The notes under the pieces were generated by a model. The model was not told the origin of the DNA, ran no database searches, and worked only from the letters and a program-made list of their open reading frames with translations. From positions 69,205-133,204 of the forward strand of contig CAYGDP010000010.1 of the NCBI GenBank assembly GCA_964348665.1: 64,000 nt of DNA, given 5' to 3'. The position numbers and the translations under genes were made by a program. Positions 47,466-57,632 of the stretch are shown here, piece after piece (position 1 is the stretch's first letter; each line of letters starts with the position of its first letter). The DNA is from CAYGDP01 sp964348665 (GTDB lineage: Bacteria > Verrucomicrobiota > Verrucomicrobiia > Palsa-1439 > CAYGDP01).

Positions 47466-48784
47466 GGCCAGTTACTCCGTTCGCGGTGCTCGAGGTACTG
47501 GGCGACGTTGCCTACGAAGATGCAGCCTGCAATCATCAGCCAAAGAAAAACTTGGTAATTCCAAAGCAACATGGCAGGCAACAGTGGCACCAATAAAATC
47601 CTTAGTTTCTTCCGTGCAAACCACAGGAAAATAGCGGGCAGGAATAATTGAGCCGCGCCGATCGTGCACATTAGTAGCACAAACTTGCCCATGGCTGACT
47701 GCATCCGCAACGAGCGCTGCGTGCACATTGATTCCAGCGGAGGGATCAACAGGAGAAGCACCAACGCGCCTGCGATCAGCCAGCGCGTCTCCAGAATCCA
47801 TGCGCCTATTGCGGCGACCAAGGCACAGCCAAAACAAAGCGCCGTGTAGTGTGCCGCACGTCGCTGGCCGTCGGACAACGCCAGCTTCCCTAGCGGATCG
47901 AAACGTAAAACCAAGTTAAACATCGGGTCAGCCAGGTACGTGAGAAGTCCAAAAGTTTGGACGGGAATCCAGAGCGTTGCCAGCCAGAAATCCCAAAGCG
48001 GCTGACTGCGCGCCAACCGGTCCAGATAATTATGCGCCACCACAATACCGACAAACACTCCGACAATAGCGCTTTGATTGAACTTGCTTGCCCATAAAAA
48101 ATACCTAAGCACTCCCCGGTAGATTGGGTTGCGCGCCTTGAGAGCCTCCACAATTCCCGCACGCGCAATATCCAGCCTTGGATCAATTCGCAGTGCTTCG
48201 CGAAAATGTTCCATGGCTTTTTCATATTTTCCCTCGTGCAACAGCGCCCATCCACGATGGGCATGCGTAATAGGGTCCTCTGGATCCTCCGCGAGCGCGT
48301 CCTCAAATGTCGCTTGAACTTCCTCCTCTCGTCCCAGCCTTAACAACGCGAGCGCCCGGAAGTTGAGACATTGAACGTGGGACGGATCCATTTGCAAACC
48401 GCACTCGGCAGCTTCCAAGCTTTCCTCCCATCGCGCTTGGTCGCCCAATATCACCGCCAACAGTGAAAAATAATTCGGGTCATCATGATCCAATCGAATT
48501 GCCTCGCGCACCGCCGCCTCCGCATCCTTCTTTCGATTCCGATCATGCAAAACACTGGCATGCGCGTAGTGGCTAAACGATGAATCCGGTGAAAGATAAA
48601 CCGCCTGCCGTGATTCGCGCTCGGCTTCGTCGAGCCGATCCTGCTTGGCAAGACAAAGCGCCAGGTAGCTGTGAGCCATCGCATTGCTCGGATCCTCCGT
48701 CAACGCCAGTTTCAGTTCTTTCTCGGCCAGTTCTGGCCTCGATTGCCCCATCAACAATGTCGCCCGCGCCAGATGTTCGCTCAT
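47462..48784 (-). CDS. TPR protein with C-terminal membrane domain (paralogue A)
   Basis: A 440-residue protein with about six TPRs (residues 1-220) and five or six membrane helices (about 240-440). It is the sister of the 46209-47465 product and overlaps it by ATGA at one end and the AAA+ gene by ATGA at the other (48781-48784). It contains the hinge region GIVEALKARNPIYRGVLRYF just before the membrane part, closely matched in the paralogue (GIVEALKSHNFIYRWMLRYF). No enzymatic motif is visible. The arrangement implies fixed-ratio synthesis of a membrane complex with the ATPase. Confidence 0.8.
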   Translation of the reverse strand: MSEHLARATLLMGQSRPELAEKELKLALTEDPSNAMAHSYLALCLAKQDRLDEAERESRQAVYLSPDSSFSHYAHASVLHDRNRKKDAEAAVREAIRLDHDDPNYFSLLAVILGDQARWEESLEAAECGLQMDPSHVQCLNFRALALLRLGREEEVQATFEDALAEDPEDPITHAHRGWALLHEGKYEKAMEHFREALRIDPRLDIARAGIVEALKARNPIYRGVLRYFLWASKFNQSAIVGVFVGIVVAHNYLDRLARSQPLWDFWLATLWIPVQTFGLLTYLADPMFNLVLRFDPLGKLALSDGQRRAAHYTALCFGCALVAAIGAWILETRWLIAGALVLLLLIPPLESMCTQRSLRMQSAMGKFVLLMCTIGAAQLFLPAIFLWFARKKLRILLVPLLPAMLLWNYQVFLWLMIAGCIFVGNVAQYLEHRERSNWP

Positions 48785-50136
48785 TTGAGCTTCAAGTGGG
48801 TGAGAATGTCGTCATAAATGCCGCCTTGGTTGGAATACAAAGCGTAGTTGCGGGCGGTGGAAAACCATTCTTTGGTCGTCGGACGCAGGTTTTTTGCCGC
48901 CGCAATAAAATCTTTCGTCGTGAGTGGCGTGGGCGCACCGCGTTGCATCGCTTCGCGTAGCTTGGCTTCGATCGCCTGGTCCACGACTGCTTTCAAATCC
49001 GCCCCGGAAAAGTCCTCCGCTTTCTTGGCAATGTGATCGTAGTCAACGTCGGCGACCGGTTTCCCTTTCAATAATACCCGCAGAATGGCCGCGCGCGCCG
49101 GCACATCCGGCGGCGGCACGAAGAGCACGCGGTCGAACCGTCCCGGACGGCGAAAGGCGCTGTCCAGATGCCACGGGGCGTTGGTGGCGGCCAAAATCAG
49201 TACGCCGTCGTTGGACACATTCGCCCCATCCATCTCGGATAGAAATTGGTTGATGGTCTGGCGACCGCCGCTATGACGCATATCGGCGCGGCTCGCGCCC
49301 AGCGCGTCCACTTCGTCGAAGAAGAGTACGCATGGTTTATGACTGCGCGCCTGCTCGAAAAGTTCGTGCAGATTCCGCTCGCTTGACCCGATCCACATAT
49401 CGAGGACGTCATGAATGCCGATGGAGAGAAAGCTCGCCTTTACTTCGCCGGCGGTGGCGCGCGCCAAGTGGGTCTTGCCGCAACCGGGCGGACCATACAT
49501 GAGAATGCCGCCGCCGATGGATTTGCCGTAGGCCTTGTAGATTTCGGGGTGCGTGAGCGGATGAATGATCTTCATCCGGATTTCATCCTTGAGCGCTTCC
49601 ATCCCGCCGACATCCTGAAACGTGATTTTGGGACGTTCCGGCGGCAAATCCAAATCACCGCCGCTATCCGCCGCCGCCGCGCGAACCCGGCCATCCACGA
49701 CCTCGGAGTCTTTCGCTTTCTCGTCCGAAAACACGCCGAGCCGCCCGGCCAATTCTTCGTCCGTCGCGGATGGATCCGCTGCGATGGCTTTTTTGTATTG
49801 TCGAACGGCGGCGGCCACTTCGCCGGCTCGCAAGAGCAACCGCGCGTGCAAGACCAACGCGCTCGACGGCGCTTTCGGGTCTTTCAACAAATCTTCCACG
49901 ATCACGAGCGCCTGGCCGTTTTTGCTCTGCTGATAGAAAGCCGAGGCAAGGCCGAGTTTCAGGCGCGCGTTGTCGGGAGCCAGCGTAAGCGCATGGGAAA
50001 ATTCCTTGGCGGCCTCCTCGATTTGGCCCCGCGAGAGCAGTGTCTCCGCCAGATGCAACCGGAGCGGGACATTGTCGGGCGATTGCCGCACAGCATCGCG
50101 CAACATCGGGAGAGAATCATCGGGCACGCCAGCCAT
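48781..50136 (-). CDS. TPR-AAA+ ATPase (Vps4/FtsH-like AAA module)
   Basis: A 451-residue protein. The N-terminal 130 residues carry three to four TPRs; a linker follows; then one classical AAA module of the FtsH/Vps4/katanin type: FQDVGGMEALKDEI, Walker A GPPGCGKT at 215-222, Walker B VLFFDEVDALG at 270-280, sensor 1 ATNAPWHLD and the arginine-finger box FRRPGRFD at 328-335, plus the small-domain SGADLKAVVDQA. There is no protease domain. Such ATPases remodel or extract proteins. ATG 50136 was chosen over an upstream TTG. It is first in an operon with two TPR-membrane paralogues joined by ATGA overlaps, and divergent from recQ (95 bp). No known system matches exactly. Confidence 0.87.
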   Translation of the reverse strand: MAGVPDDSLPMLRDAVRQSPDNVPLRLHLAETLLSRGQIEEAAKEFSHALTLAPDNARLKLGLASAFYQQSKNGQALVIVEDLLKDPKAPSSALVLHARLLLRAGEVAAAVRQYKKAIAADPSATDEELAGRLGVFSDEKAKDSEVVDGRVRAAAADSGGDLDLPPERPKITFQDVGGMEALKDEIRMKIIHPLTHPEIYKAYGKSIGGGILMYGPPGCGKTHLARATAGEVKASFLSIGIHDVLDMWIGSSERNLHELFEQARSHKPCVLFFDEVDALGASRADMRHSGGRQTINQFLSEMDGANVSNDGVLILAATNAPWHLDSAFRRPGRFDRVLFVPPPDVPARAAILRVLLKGKPVADVDYDHIAKKAEDFSGADLKAVVDQAIEAKLREAMQRGAPTPLTTKDFIAAAKNLRPTTKEWFSTARNYALYSNQGGIYDDILTHLKLK

Positions 50137-50231
50137 GACGCGATGATGACCCGAGACATAGGATTGTTTCAAGGCTTTTCTGTGCCACGCTCCGCTTGCT
50201 CGCGGAACGCGGCTATTCTACAATCTTGCGC

Positions 50232-52468
<2,237 letters not shown>

Positions 52469-52472
<4 letters not shown>

Positions 52473-52494
52473 GGGACGCAATCGCGCGCCCTAC
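52469..52494. terminator. Shared hairpin at the convergent recQ and HAD gene ends
   Basis: GTAGGG at 52469-52474 pairs with CCCTAC at 52489-52494; the recQ stop TAG lies in one arm and the HAD stop (CTA) in the other. The 18-bp spacer leaves no other site, so this may be a bidirectional terminator, but no T run follows on either strand. Confidence 0.35.
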
Positions 52495-53180
52495 AAGAGG
52501 GTCAATAATTCCTTGAGTGACTGGATCGTTACGCAGCCATTGCGCAAGGGCGGTTCGGGATGGCGGGGCATGGCTTCGCAGTGGCGGTCGAGCAGGACAG
52601 CGTGCAGTCCGCAAGCGCGCGCTCCCAGATAATCTTCGCGGTAACTGTCGCCCACATGCAACGCGCGGTCGGGAGCAACCCCAAGAGCGTCGAGCGCCGT
52701 CTCGAATATTTTTCGGTCAGGTTTCTCCACGCCGACTTCTTCGGAGATGATCAACACCTCGAAATGCTGATCCAGCGCCATCCCTTCGATTAGCGGACGC
52801 AATCGCCGATCCCAATTGGAGAGCACGCCCAGTTTGTAGCCGCGCGCGTTGAGCGCGGACAGCACATCCAACACATCTTCATACAGCCGCCAGACATCCG
52901 GTTCGGCAAAAACACGCCACAACTCCTGGAAACAGGCTTCGGGATCCGGCACACCACCGATGTTATCCATCGTGGCGAACACCGTTCGCCGCCAAAATTC
53001 TTCGCCGATATGTTCATGGTCTTGGCGATGCCAAGTCGCGACAAATGCCGCCTCCATTGTCGCGGCGTCCACGACGCGTCCCTGCTTGGCCGCCGCGCGC
53101 GCGTAGAGTTCGCCCACGGATGGATGCGCGTAGAGCAATGTTCGGCCAGCATCAAAAAAAATCGCTTCGACATTTTTCAT
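52491..53180 (-). CDS. HAD superfamily hydrolase (HDHD3-like phosphatase)
   Basis: A 229-residue HAD phosphatase. Motif I FFDAGRTLL (nucleophile D10; the acid/base position after it is AGRT rather than the usual DGT, as in some HAD branches), motif II VLSNWD near 120, motif III lysine in EVGVEKPDRKIF and motif IV HVGDSYREDYLGAR. A helical cap domain occupies about 17-90. The AGRT variant may lower phosphatase activity or shift specificity; the substrate is unknown. It ends 18 bp from recQ in a convergent arrangement; 15 bp upstream lies the end of the RND permease gene, so it could be cotranscribed with the efflux genes. Confidence 0.87.
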   Translation of the reverse strand: MKNVEAIFFDAGRTLLYAHPSVGELYARAAAKQGRVVDAATMEAAFVATWHRQDHEHIGEEFWRRTVFATMDNIGGVPDPEACFQELWRVFAEPDVWRLYEDVLDVLSALNARGYKLGVLSNWDRRLRPLIEGMALDQHFEVLIISEEVGVEKPDRKIFETALDALGVAPDRALHVGDSYREDYLGARACGLHAVLLDRHCEAMPRHPEPPLRNGCVTIQSLKELLTLL

Positions 53181-53195
53181 TTTGCCAGACTCGGT

Positions 53196-56100
53196 TTAAC
53201 CGGTATGCGACTCGATTTCACGAGAATTTTTTCGACGACGACCCGCGAAATCGGCGACGAGCGTATAGATGACGGGGATGACAAAGAGAGTAAGGAACGT
53301 GCTGGTGATCATGCCGCCGACCGCGGCAACCCCCATGGGACGACGGCTTTCAGCGCCCGCGCCAAACCCGATCGCAATCGGCAATATGCCGGCAATGGTC
53401 GAGAACGCGGTCATCAGAATCGGACGCAGCCGAATCACGCCGGCCTCGAGCATGGCGTCCACAGCGCTTTTTCCGTCGGCAACTCGTTGGTTGGCAAATT
53501 CGACGAGTAGGATGGAATTTTTTGTCACCAAACCGAGGAGCAACACGATGCCGACCTGGCTGAAGAGATTAATGTTCATCGCCGGGATGCGAGGGATGAT
53601 CGCCGAAAAAAATTGCGCGGCGGAAGACGGATTGGGTGCGTGCGCGGCGGCATAGAGAATCGTGCCCAGCAAATTGACCTGGTTCATCAGCCAAAGCGCC
53701 CCGAACGCGCCGACGGCAGCCAGCGGCAGCGCGAGCATGACCGTGAGCGGATGAATCAGGCTCTCAAATTGAGCGGCCAACACCATGTAAATAATAATGA
53801 TCGCCAGCACAATGACCCAGCCGACTTGTGTGCCCGCGTCCTGAAGATCCCGCGATTCACCGCCCCATTGATAGCGAAACCCCGGGGGCATGTCGGTGGC
53901 GAGCATTTGTTCGACGCGCTTCATCGCCGTGCCGAGCGGCACGCCGACGGGTGTGGCCGTGATGGTCGCGGACCGGAGCCGGTTGTAATGATTGATGGCA
54001 CTGGGGCCGGACCCGGCCTTATAGTTGACCACGCTACTAAGCTGGATGAGAGTGCCTTTGTCGTTGCGAACATAGAGGCGGTCGAGGTCGGACGGGGTGA
54101 GACGGCGCGCGCGTTCGAGTTGCGCGATCACGTTGTATTCTTTTCCGCCGAGTTTCACTTTGCTCAAGTCAAGCCCGCCAAACAAAATCTGCATCGTGCG
54201 CGAGAGATCTTCAATGCTGACCCCGAGAGCCGCCGCGCGATTGCGGTCAATCTCGACGAGCAACTGCGGCTTGGTCAACTCGAATTTGGACCGGGCCGCC
54301 GCAAGAAATCCGGAATTGCGGAGTTTGCCCGCGAGTTCGCCCGCGTAACGATTCAATTCGTTGAGGTCATGATGTTGAAGCACCAGCTCGAAGCTTTGGC
54401 TGAAACTGCGTCCGATGGATTTGGGAATGATCGGGATTGCCATCGCGCCTTCGACATTGCGCGAGAATTGATTTCGTAAACCGTCAGGCGCATTGACGAT
54501 GTCACGAATGTTCCGCGTCCGATCTTCTTTCAGCCGCAAAAAAACGATTCCCTCGCTCGCTTTGCCGGGTGACCCGCGGGAAAGCGCTACGCCGGCAAAA
54601 TAGCCGCTCACTTCGGGCGTCGCCTGCAAAATGGTTTCCATCTTGCGAACCTGCCGGTCTGTGTACTCGCTGGTGGATCCTTCCGGAGTGTTTACCGCGC
54701 AAAAGAGGCGGCCTTTGTCTTCTTCCGGCAAAAATTCTTTTTCCAGCCTCCCGTAAAACCAGATCGCGGCCGTGAACGCCGTCAGCGTCATCATCACCAC
54801 CGGCGCGCGATGTCGCAGCGACCATTCCAGCGCGAGCCGGTATCGGGTGCGCGTCCATTCGAATCCGCGCTCGAACGCTAGAAAAACGCGCCCGTGGCGT
54901 ACTTCGCCAATCGGTTTCAGGATGCGCGCCGCCATCATCGGGGAGAGCGACAGCGCCACGAACGCCGAAATCAGCACCGACCCCGCCAGCGCGACGGCGA
55001 ACTCGATAAACAATCGGCCGGTAATCGTGGTCTGAAACGCCAGTGGCAGAAACACTGCCACGAGCGAGAGTGTGATCGCGATGATGGCAAACTCGATTTC
55101 TTTCATCGCCTTGAACGCCGCGGTCATCGGCGCCTCGCCCGCCTCGATGTGGCGATAGATGTTTTCGAGCACCACGATCGAGTCGTCCACGACAATGCCG
55201 ATGGTCAACACCAATGCCAGCATTGTCAGGATATTGATGGAATATCCCATCAAGGTCAGCACGCCGAAGGTGGTGATGATCGAGACGGGGATGGTTGCCG
55301 TCGGGATGAGCGTGGCGCGGACGTTGCGCAGAAACAAAAAAATCGTGATCATCACCAGACCCGCCGCGACGCCGAGCGTGATCCAGACTTCGTGAATTGC
55401 CTTTTCAACAAAGAGCGATTCATCATACGGCATCACCGTTTCCACGCCGGCTGGCAACAGCGGTTTAAGCCGCTGAATCTCGGCTTTCACGCCGCGCGCG
55501 ACCTCGATGAGATTCGATTTGGATTGCTTGACGATCAGCAGCGCGACCGACGGCTTGCCGTTGTAACGGGCGATGGATCGCTCGTCCTCGACTCCCACCT
55601 CCGCGCGCCCGACGTCCTGCAAACGAACCAAGGCAGTCCCGTCTTCGCGGATGACAAGCCGGTTGTATTCGTCAACGGTCTTCATCTCGCCCTTCACCAA
55701 AATCGTCATCTCGCGATCGAGATTCTCGACGCGACCGCTGGGGAGTTCGACGTTTTGCGTTTGGAGCGCGCGTTCCACGTCGAGGACAGTGACCTGGCGC
55801 GCCGCCATTTTTTCGGAATCGAGCCAGAGCCGGATCGCAAAGCGTTTTTGTCCGCCAATGAAAATGGAACTGACGCCCCGGACGGTTTGCAAACGATCCT
55901 TGAGAACATTCTCGGCAAACGAAGAGAGCTCCAGCGGCGAATAACGGTCGCTATAGAGCGAGAGGACGATGACGGGTTGCGCGTCAGTGTCTTGCTTGGC
56001 AACGATCGGGTCTTCAATGTCCTGTGGCAATTTGCCGCGCACTCGAGCGACGCGGTCGCGAACGTCTTGCGCGCCCAACTCGATGTCGCGCGAGAGATCG

Positions 56101-56384
56101 AATTCGACGGTGATGCTGCTGACTTGTTCCCGGCTTTCGCTGGTCAGCGTTTTGACACCCTGGACGCTGTTGATTTCCTCTTCGAGCCGCTCGGTAACCT
56201 CCGTCTCCACCAACTCGGCATTCGCGCCGGGATAGACGGTGGTGATATTGACGATGGGCGGGTCAATGTCGGGCAACTCGCGCACCGGCAATCGTGTGAG
56301 CGCCACTGCGCCAAACAAGACAAGCGCCAGACTCATCATCGTCGCCAGCACAGGCCGTTGGATGCTGATTTCGGGCAGGCGCAT
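53196..56384 (-). CDS. RND efflux permease (HAE-1 family)
   Basis: A 1062-residue RND transporter of the AcrB/MexF type that exports hydrophobic compounds using the proton gradient. It opens MRLPEISIQRPVLATMMSLA as in the family, with the large periplasmic loops (about 35-335 and 560-870) and twelve membrane helices. The proton-relay aspartate pair is visible in GIVVDDSIVVLENIYRH near 405-420. The adaptor gene lies 3 bp upstream of its start; no TolC-like outer-membrane gene is in the window. The substrate range cannot be predicted. Confidence 0.95.
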   Translation of the reverse strand: MRLPEISIQRPVLATMMSLALVLFGAVALTRLPVRELPDIDPPIVNITTVYPGANAELVETEVTERLEEEINSVQGVKTLTSESREQVSSITVEFDLSRDIELGAQDVRDRVARVRGKLPQDIEDPIVAKQDTDAQPVIVLSLYSDRYSPLELSSFAENVLKDRLQTVRGVSSIFIGGQKRFAIRLWLDSEKMAARQVTVLDVERALQTQNVELPSGRVENLDREMTILVKGEMKTVDEYNRLVIREDGTALVRLQDVGRAEVGVEDERSIARYNGKPSVALLIVKQSKSNLIEVARGVKAEIQRLKPLLPAGVETVMPYDESLFVEKAIHEVWITLGVAAGLVMITIFLFLRNVRATLIPTATIPVSIITTFGVLTLMGYSINILTMLALVLTIGIVVDDSIVVLENIYRHIEAGEAPMTAAFKAMKEIEFAIIAITLSLVAVFLPLAFQTTITGRLFIEFAVALAGSVLISAFVALSLSPMMAARILKPIGEVRHGRVFLAFERGFEWTRTRYRLALEWSLRHRAPVVMMTLTAFTAAIWFYGRLEKEFLPEEDKGRLFCAVNTPEGSTSEYTDRQVRKMETILQATPEVSGYFAGVALSRGSPGKASEGIVFLRLKEDRTRNIRDIVNAPDGLRNQFSRNVEGAMAIPIIPKSIGRSFSQSFELVLQHHDLNELNRYAGELAGKLRNSGFLAAARSKFELTKPQLLVEIDRNRAAALGVSIEDLSRTMQILFGGLDLSKVKLGGKEYNVIAQLERARRLTPSDLDRLYVRNDKGTLIQLSSVVNYKAGSGPSAINHYNRLRSATITATPVGVPLGTAMKRVEQMLATDMPPGFRYQWGGESRDLQDAGTQVGWVIVLAIIIIYMVLAAQFESLIHPLTVMLALPLAAVGAFGALWLMNQVNLLGTILYAAAHAPNPSSAAQFFSAIIPRIPAMNINLFSQVGIVLLLGLVTKNSILLVEFANQRVADGKSAVDAMLEAGVIRLRPILMTAFSTIAGILPIAIGFGAGAESRRPMGVAAVGGMITSTFLTLFVIPVIYTLVADFAGRRRKNSREIESHTG

Positions 56385-56387
56385 AAC

Positions 56388-57416
56388 TCACTTGGCAGCC
56401 GGCGCGAGCACCACTTTCGCTCCGGGCTGAAGTTTGTGATGACCCTCGACGACCACCCGGTCGCCAACCGCAAGACCGCTGGTGATCTCCGCTTCCCCAG
56501 CGAGTCGCAACCCCACTTCCACTCCCCGCTGTTGCGCGACGTTTTCCTGGTTCAGCACAAAAACGCTCGCTTTGCTGTTCAGCAGGATGAGCGCCGCTTC
56601 GGGGATGACGATCGCGTTGTCACGGATGCGAAGCGTCAGTTCGAGATTGCTGAACATCCCCGGTTTGAGTCGTTGATCAGGATTGGAAAGACGCGCCTTG
56701 AGCAGCGCGGTGCGGGTCTGTTCATCCACGCGCGGGTCAACGAAATAGACGTTGCCCGTAAACGTCTGTCCGGGATACGCCGCGACACTGATCGCGATGG
56801 ATTGGCCGACGCGAAGCTCGCTCAAGAATCGCTCGGGCACTTTGAATTCGATTTTGATCGGGTCGAGACTCACCAGGGAGGTAAGTGTTGTGCCTTTCGT
56901 GACCACCTGCCCCGGACTGACCACCCGCGCGCCCATCACGCCGTCGAACGCCGCAAAAATGGTTGTGTCTTTGAGTTGCTGTTTCATTAGCTCGACCGTC
57001 GCGCGACTCGATTCGTAGCTGGCAACCGCCTGGTCGGCCTCGCGCTGCGAGATGGCTTTTTCCGCCAGTAAACTTTCGTTCCGTTTCAGGTTCGCATCGG
57101 CCAGCTTGAAATTCGCCTCGGATTGCGCCAGCGCCGCCGCGAGTTTGCCTTGATCGAGCTGAATCAGCAACCGCCCTTTCACAACGGGCTGGCCTTCATC
57201 GAAGTTGATCAACTCCACGCGCCCGTCAATTTCGTTTTTGATCGCCACGTATTCATTCGCCATCATCGTGCCGACCAGCGAGATGCGCTCGGTAACAGGC
57301 TGTTGCCGCGCCGCGACAGAGACCACCTGCACAGGAGGCGGCACCGGCGGCGCGGAGTTTTGATTGCAACTCGCCGCCAGCAGCGCGATGGCAAGCAACA
57401 AGAGCCGGAATTTCAT
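56388..57416 (-). CDS. RND efflux periplasmic adaptor (membrane fusion lipoprotein)
   Basis: A 342-residue adaptor. The N-terminus MKFRLLLLAIALLAASC ends in a lipobox (LAASC, C17), so it is a lipoprotein. The hairpin (QSEANFKLADANLKRNESLL, then helix through SYESSRATVELMKQQLKD), the lipoyl-like parts (KNEIDGRVELINFDEGQPV and DGVMGARVVSPGQVV) and the beta-barrel domain (FKVPERFLSELRVGQSIAIS) appear in standard MFP order. It bridges the permease encoded next with an outer-membrane channel. It is the first gene of the pair; the 216-bp spacer upstream is packed with repeats. Confidence 0.94.
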   Translation of the reverse strand: MKFRLLLLAIALLAASCNQNSAPPVPPPVQVVSVAARQQPVTERISLVGTMMANEYVAIKNEIDGRVELINFDEGQPVVKGRLLIQLDQGKLAAALAQSEANFKLADANLKRNESLLAEKAISQREADQAVASYESSRATVELMKQQLKDTTIFAAFDGVMGARVVSPGQVVTKGTTLTSLVSLDPIKIEFKVPERFLSELRVGQSIAISVAAYPGQTFTGNVYFVDPRVDEQTRTALLKARLSNPDQRLKPGMFSNLELTLRIRDNAIVIPEAALILLNSKASVFVLNQENVAQQRGVEVGLRLAGEAEITSGLAVGDRVVVEGHHKLQPGAKVVLAPAAK

Positions 57417-57427
57417 GGGGCTGGATT

Positions 57428-57484
57428 AAACCACGAAACATCATGAATGCCCACGAATTTTCGCGGCTGAAAAGCCGCTCCTAC
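57428..57484. repeat. CACGAAA-type repeat copy 4 followed by GCGGCT-AAAAG-AGCCGC hairpin
   Basis: 57428-57460 reads AACCACGAAACATCATGAAT and CCCACGAATTTTCG, matching the family at 19191. Immediately after, CGCGGCTGAAAAGCCGCTCC forms a GCGGCT/AGCCGC hairpin (about 57463-57484), a second, unrelated repeat type. Confidence 0.55.
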
Positions 57485-57530
57485 TGCCCCATTACCAAGA
57501 ACTCTTCTGTCGCGACTTTGCTTTCTTCTC

Positions 57531-57624
57531 TGTCACCCTGAGCGAAGCGAAGGGTCTCTGCCTTTTCGGTCAACACCAGAACGGCAGAGATTCTTCGTCC
57601 GCCTCGGCGGACTCAGAATGACAA
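57531..57624. repeat. TGTCACCCTGAG ... CTCAGAATGACA hairpin repeat
   Basis: The 94-bp unit has inverted ends TGTCA/TGACA with CCTGAG and CTCAG next to them, and an inner hairpin TCTCTGCC/GGCAGAGA, plus GTCCGCC/GGCGGAC at the right. It is a non-coding palindromic repeat of a type I associate with many environmental bacteria; it sits between the efflux adaptor and folC. Confidence 0.75.
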
Positions 57625-57632
57625 GCGAGCCG

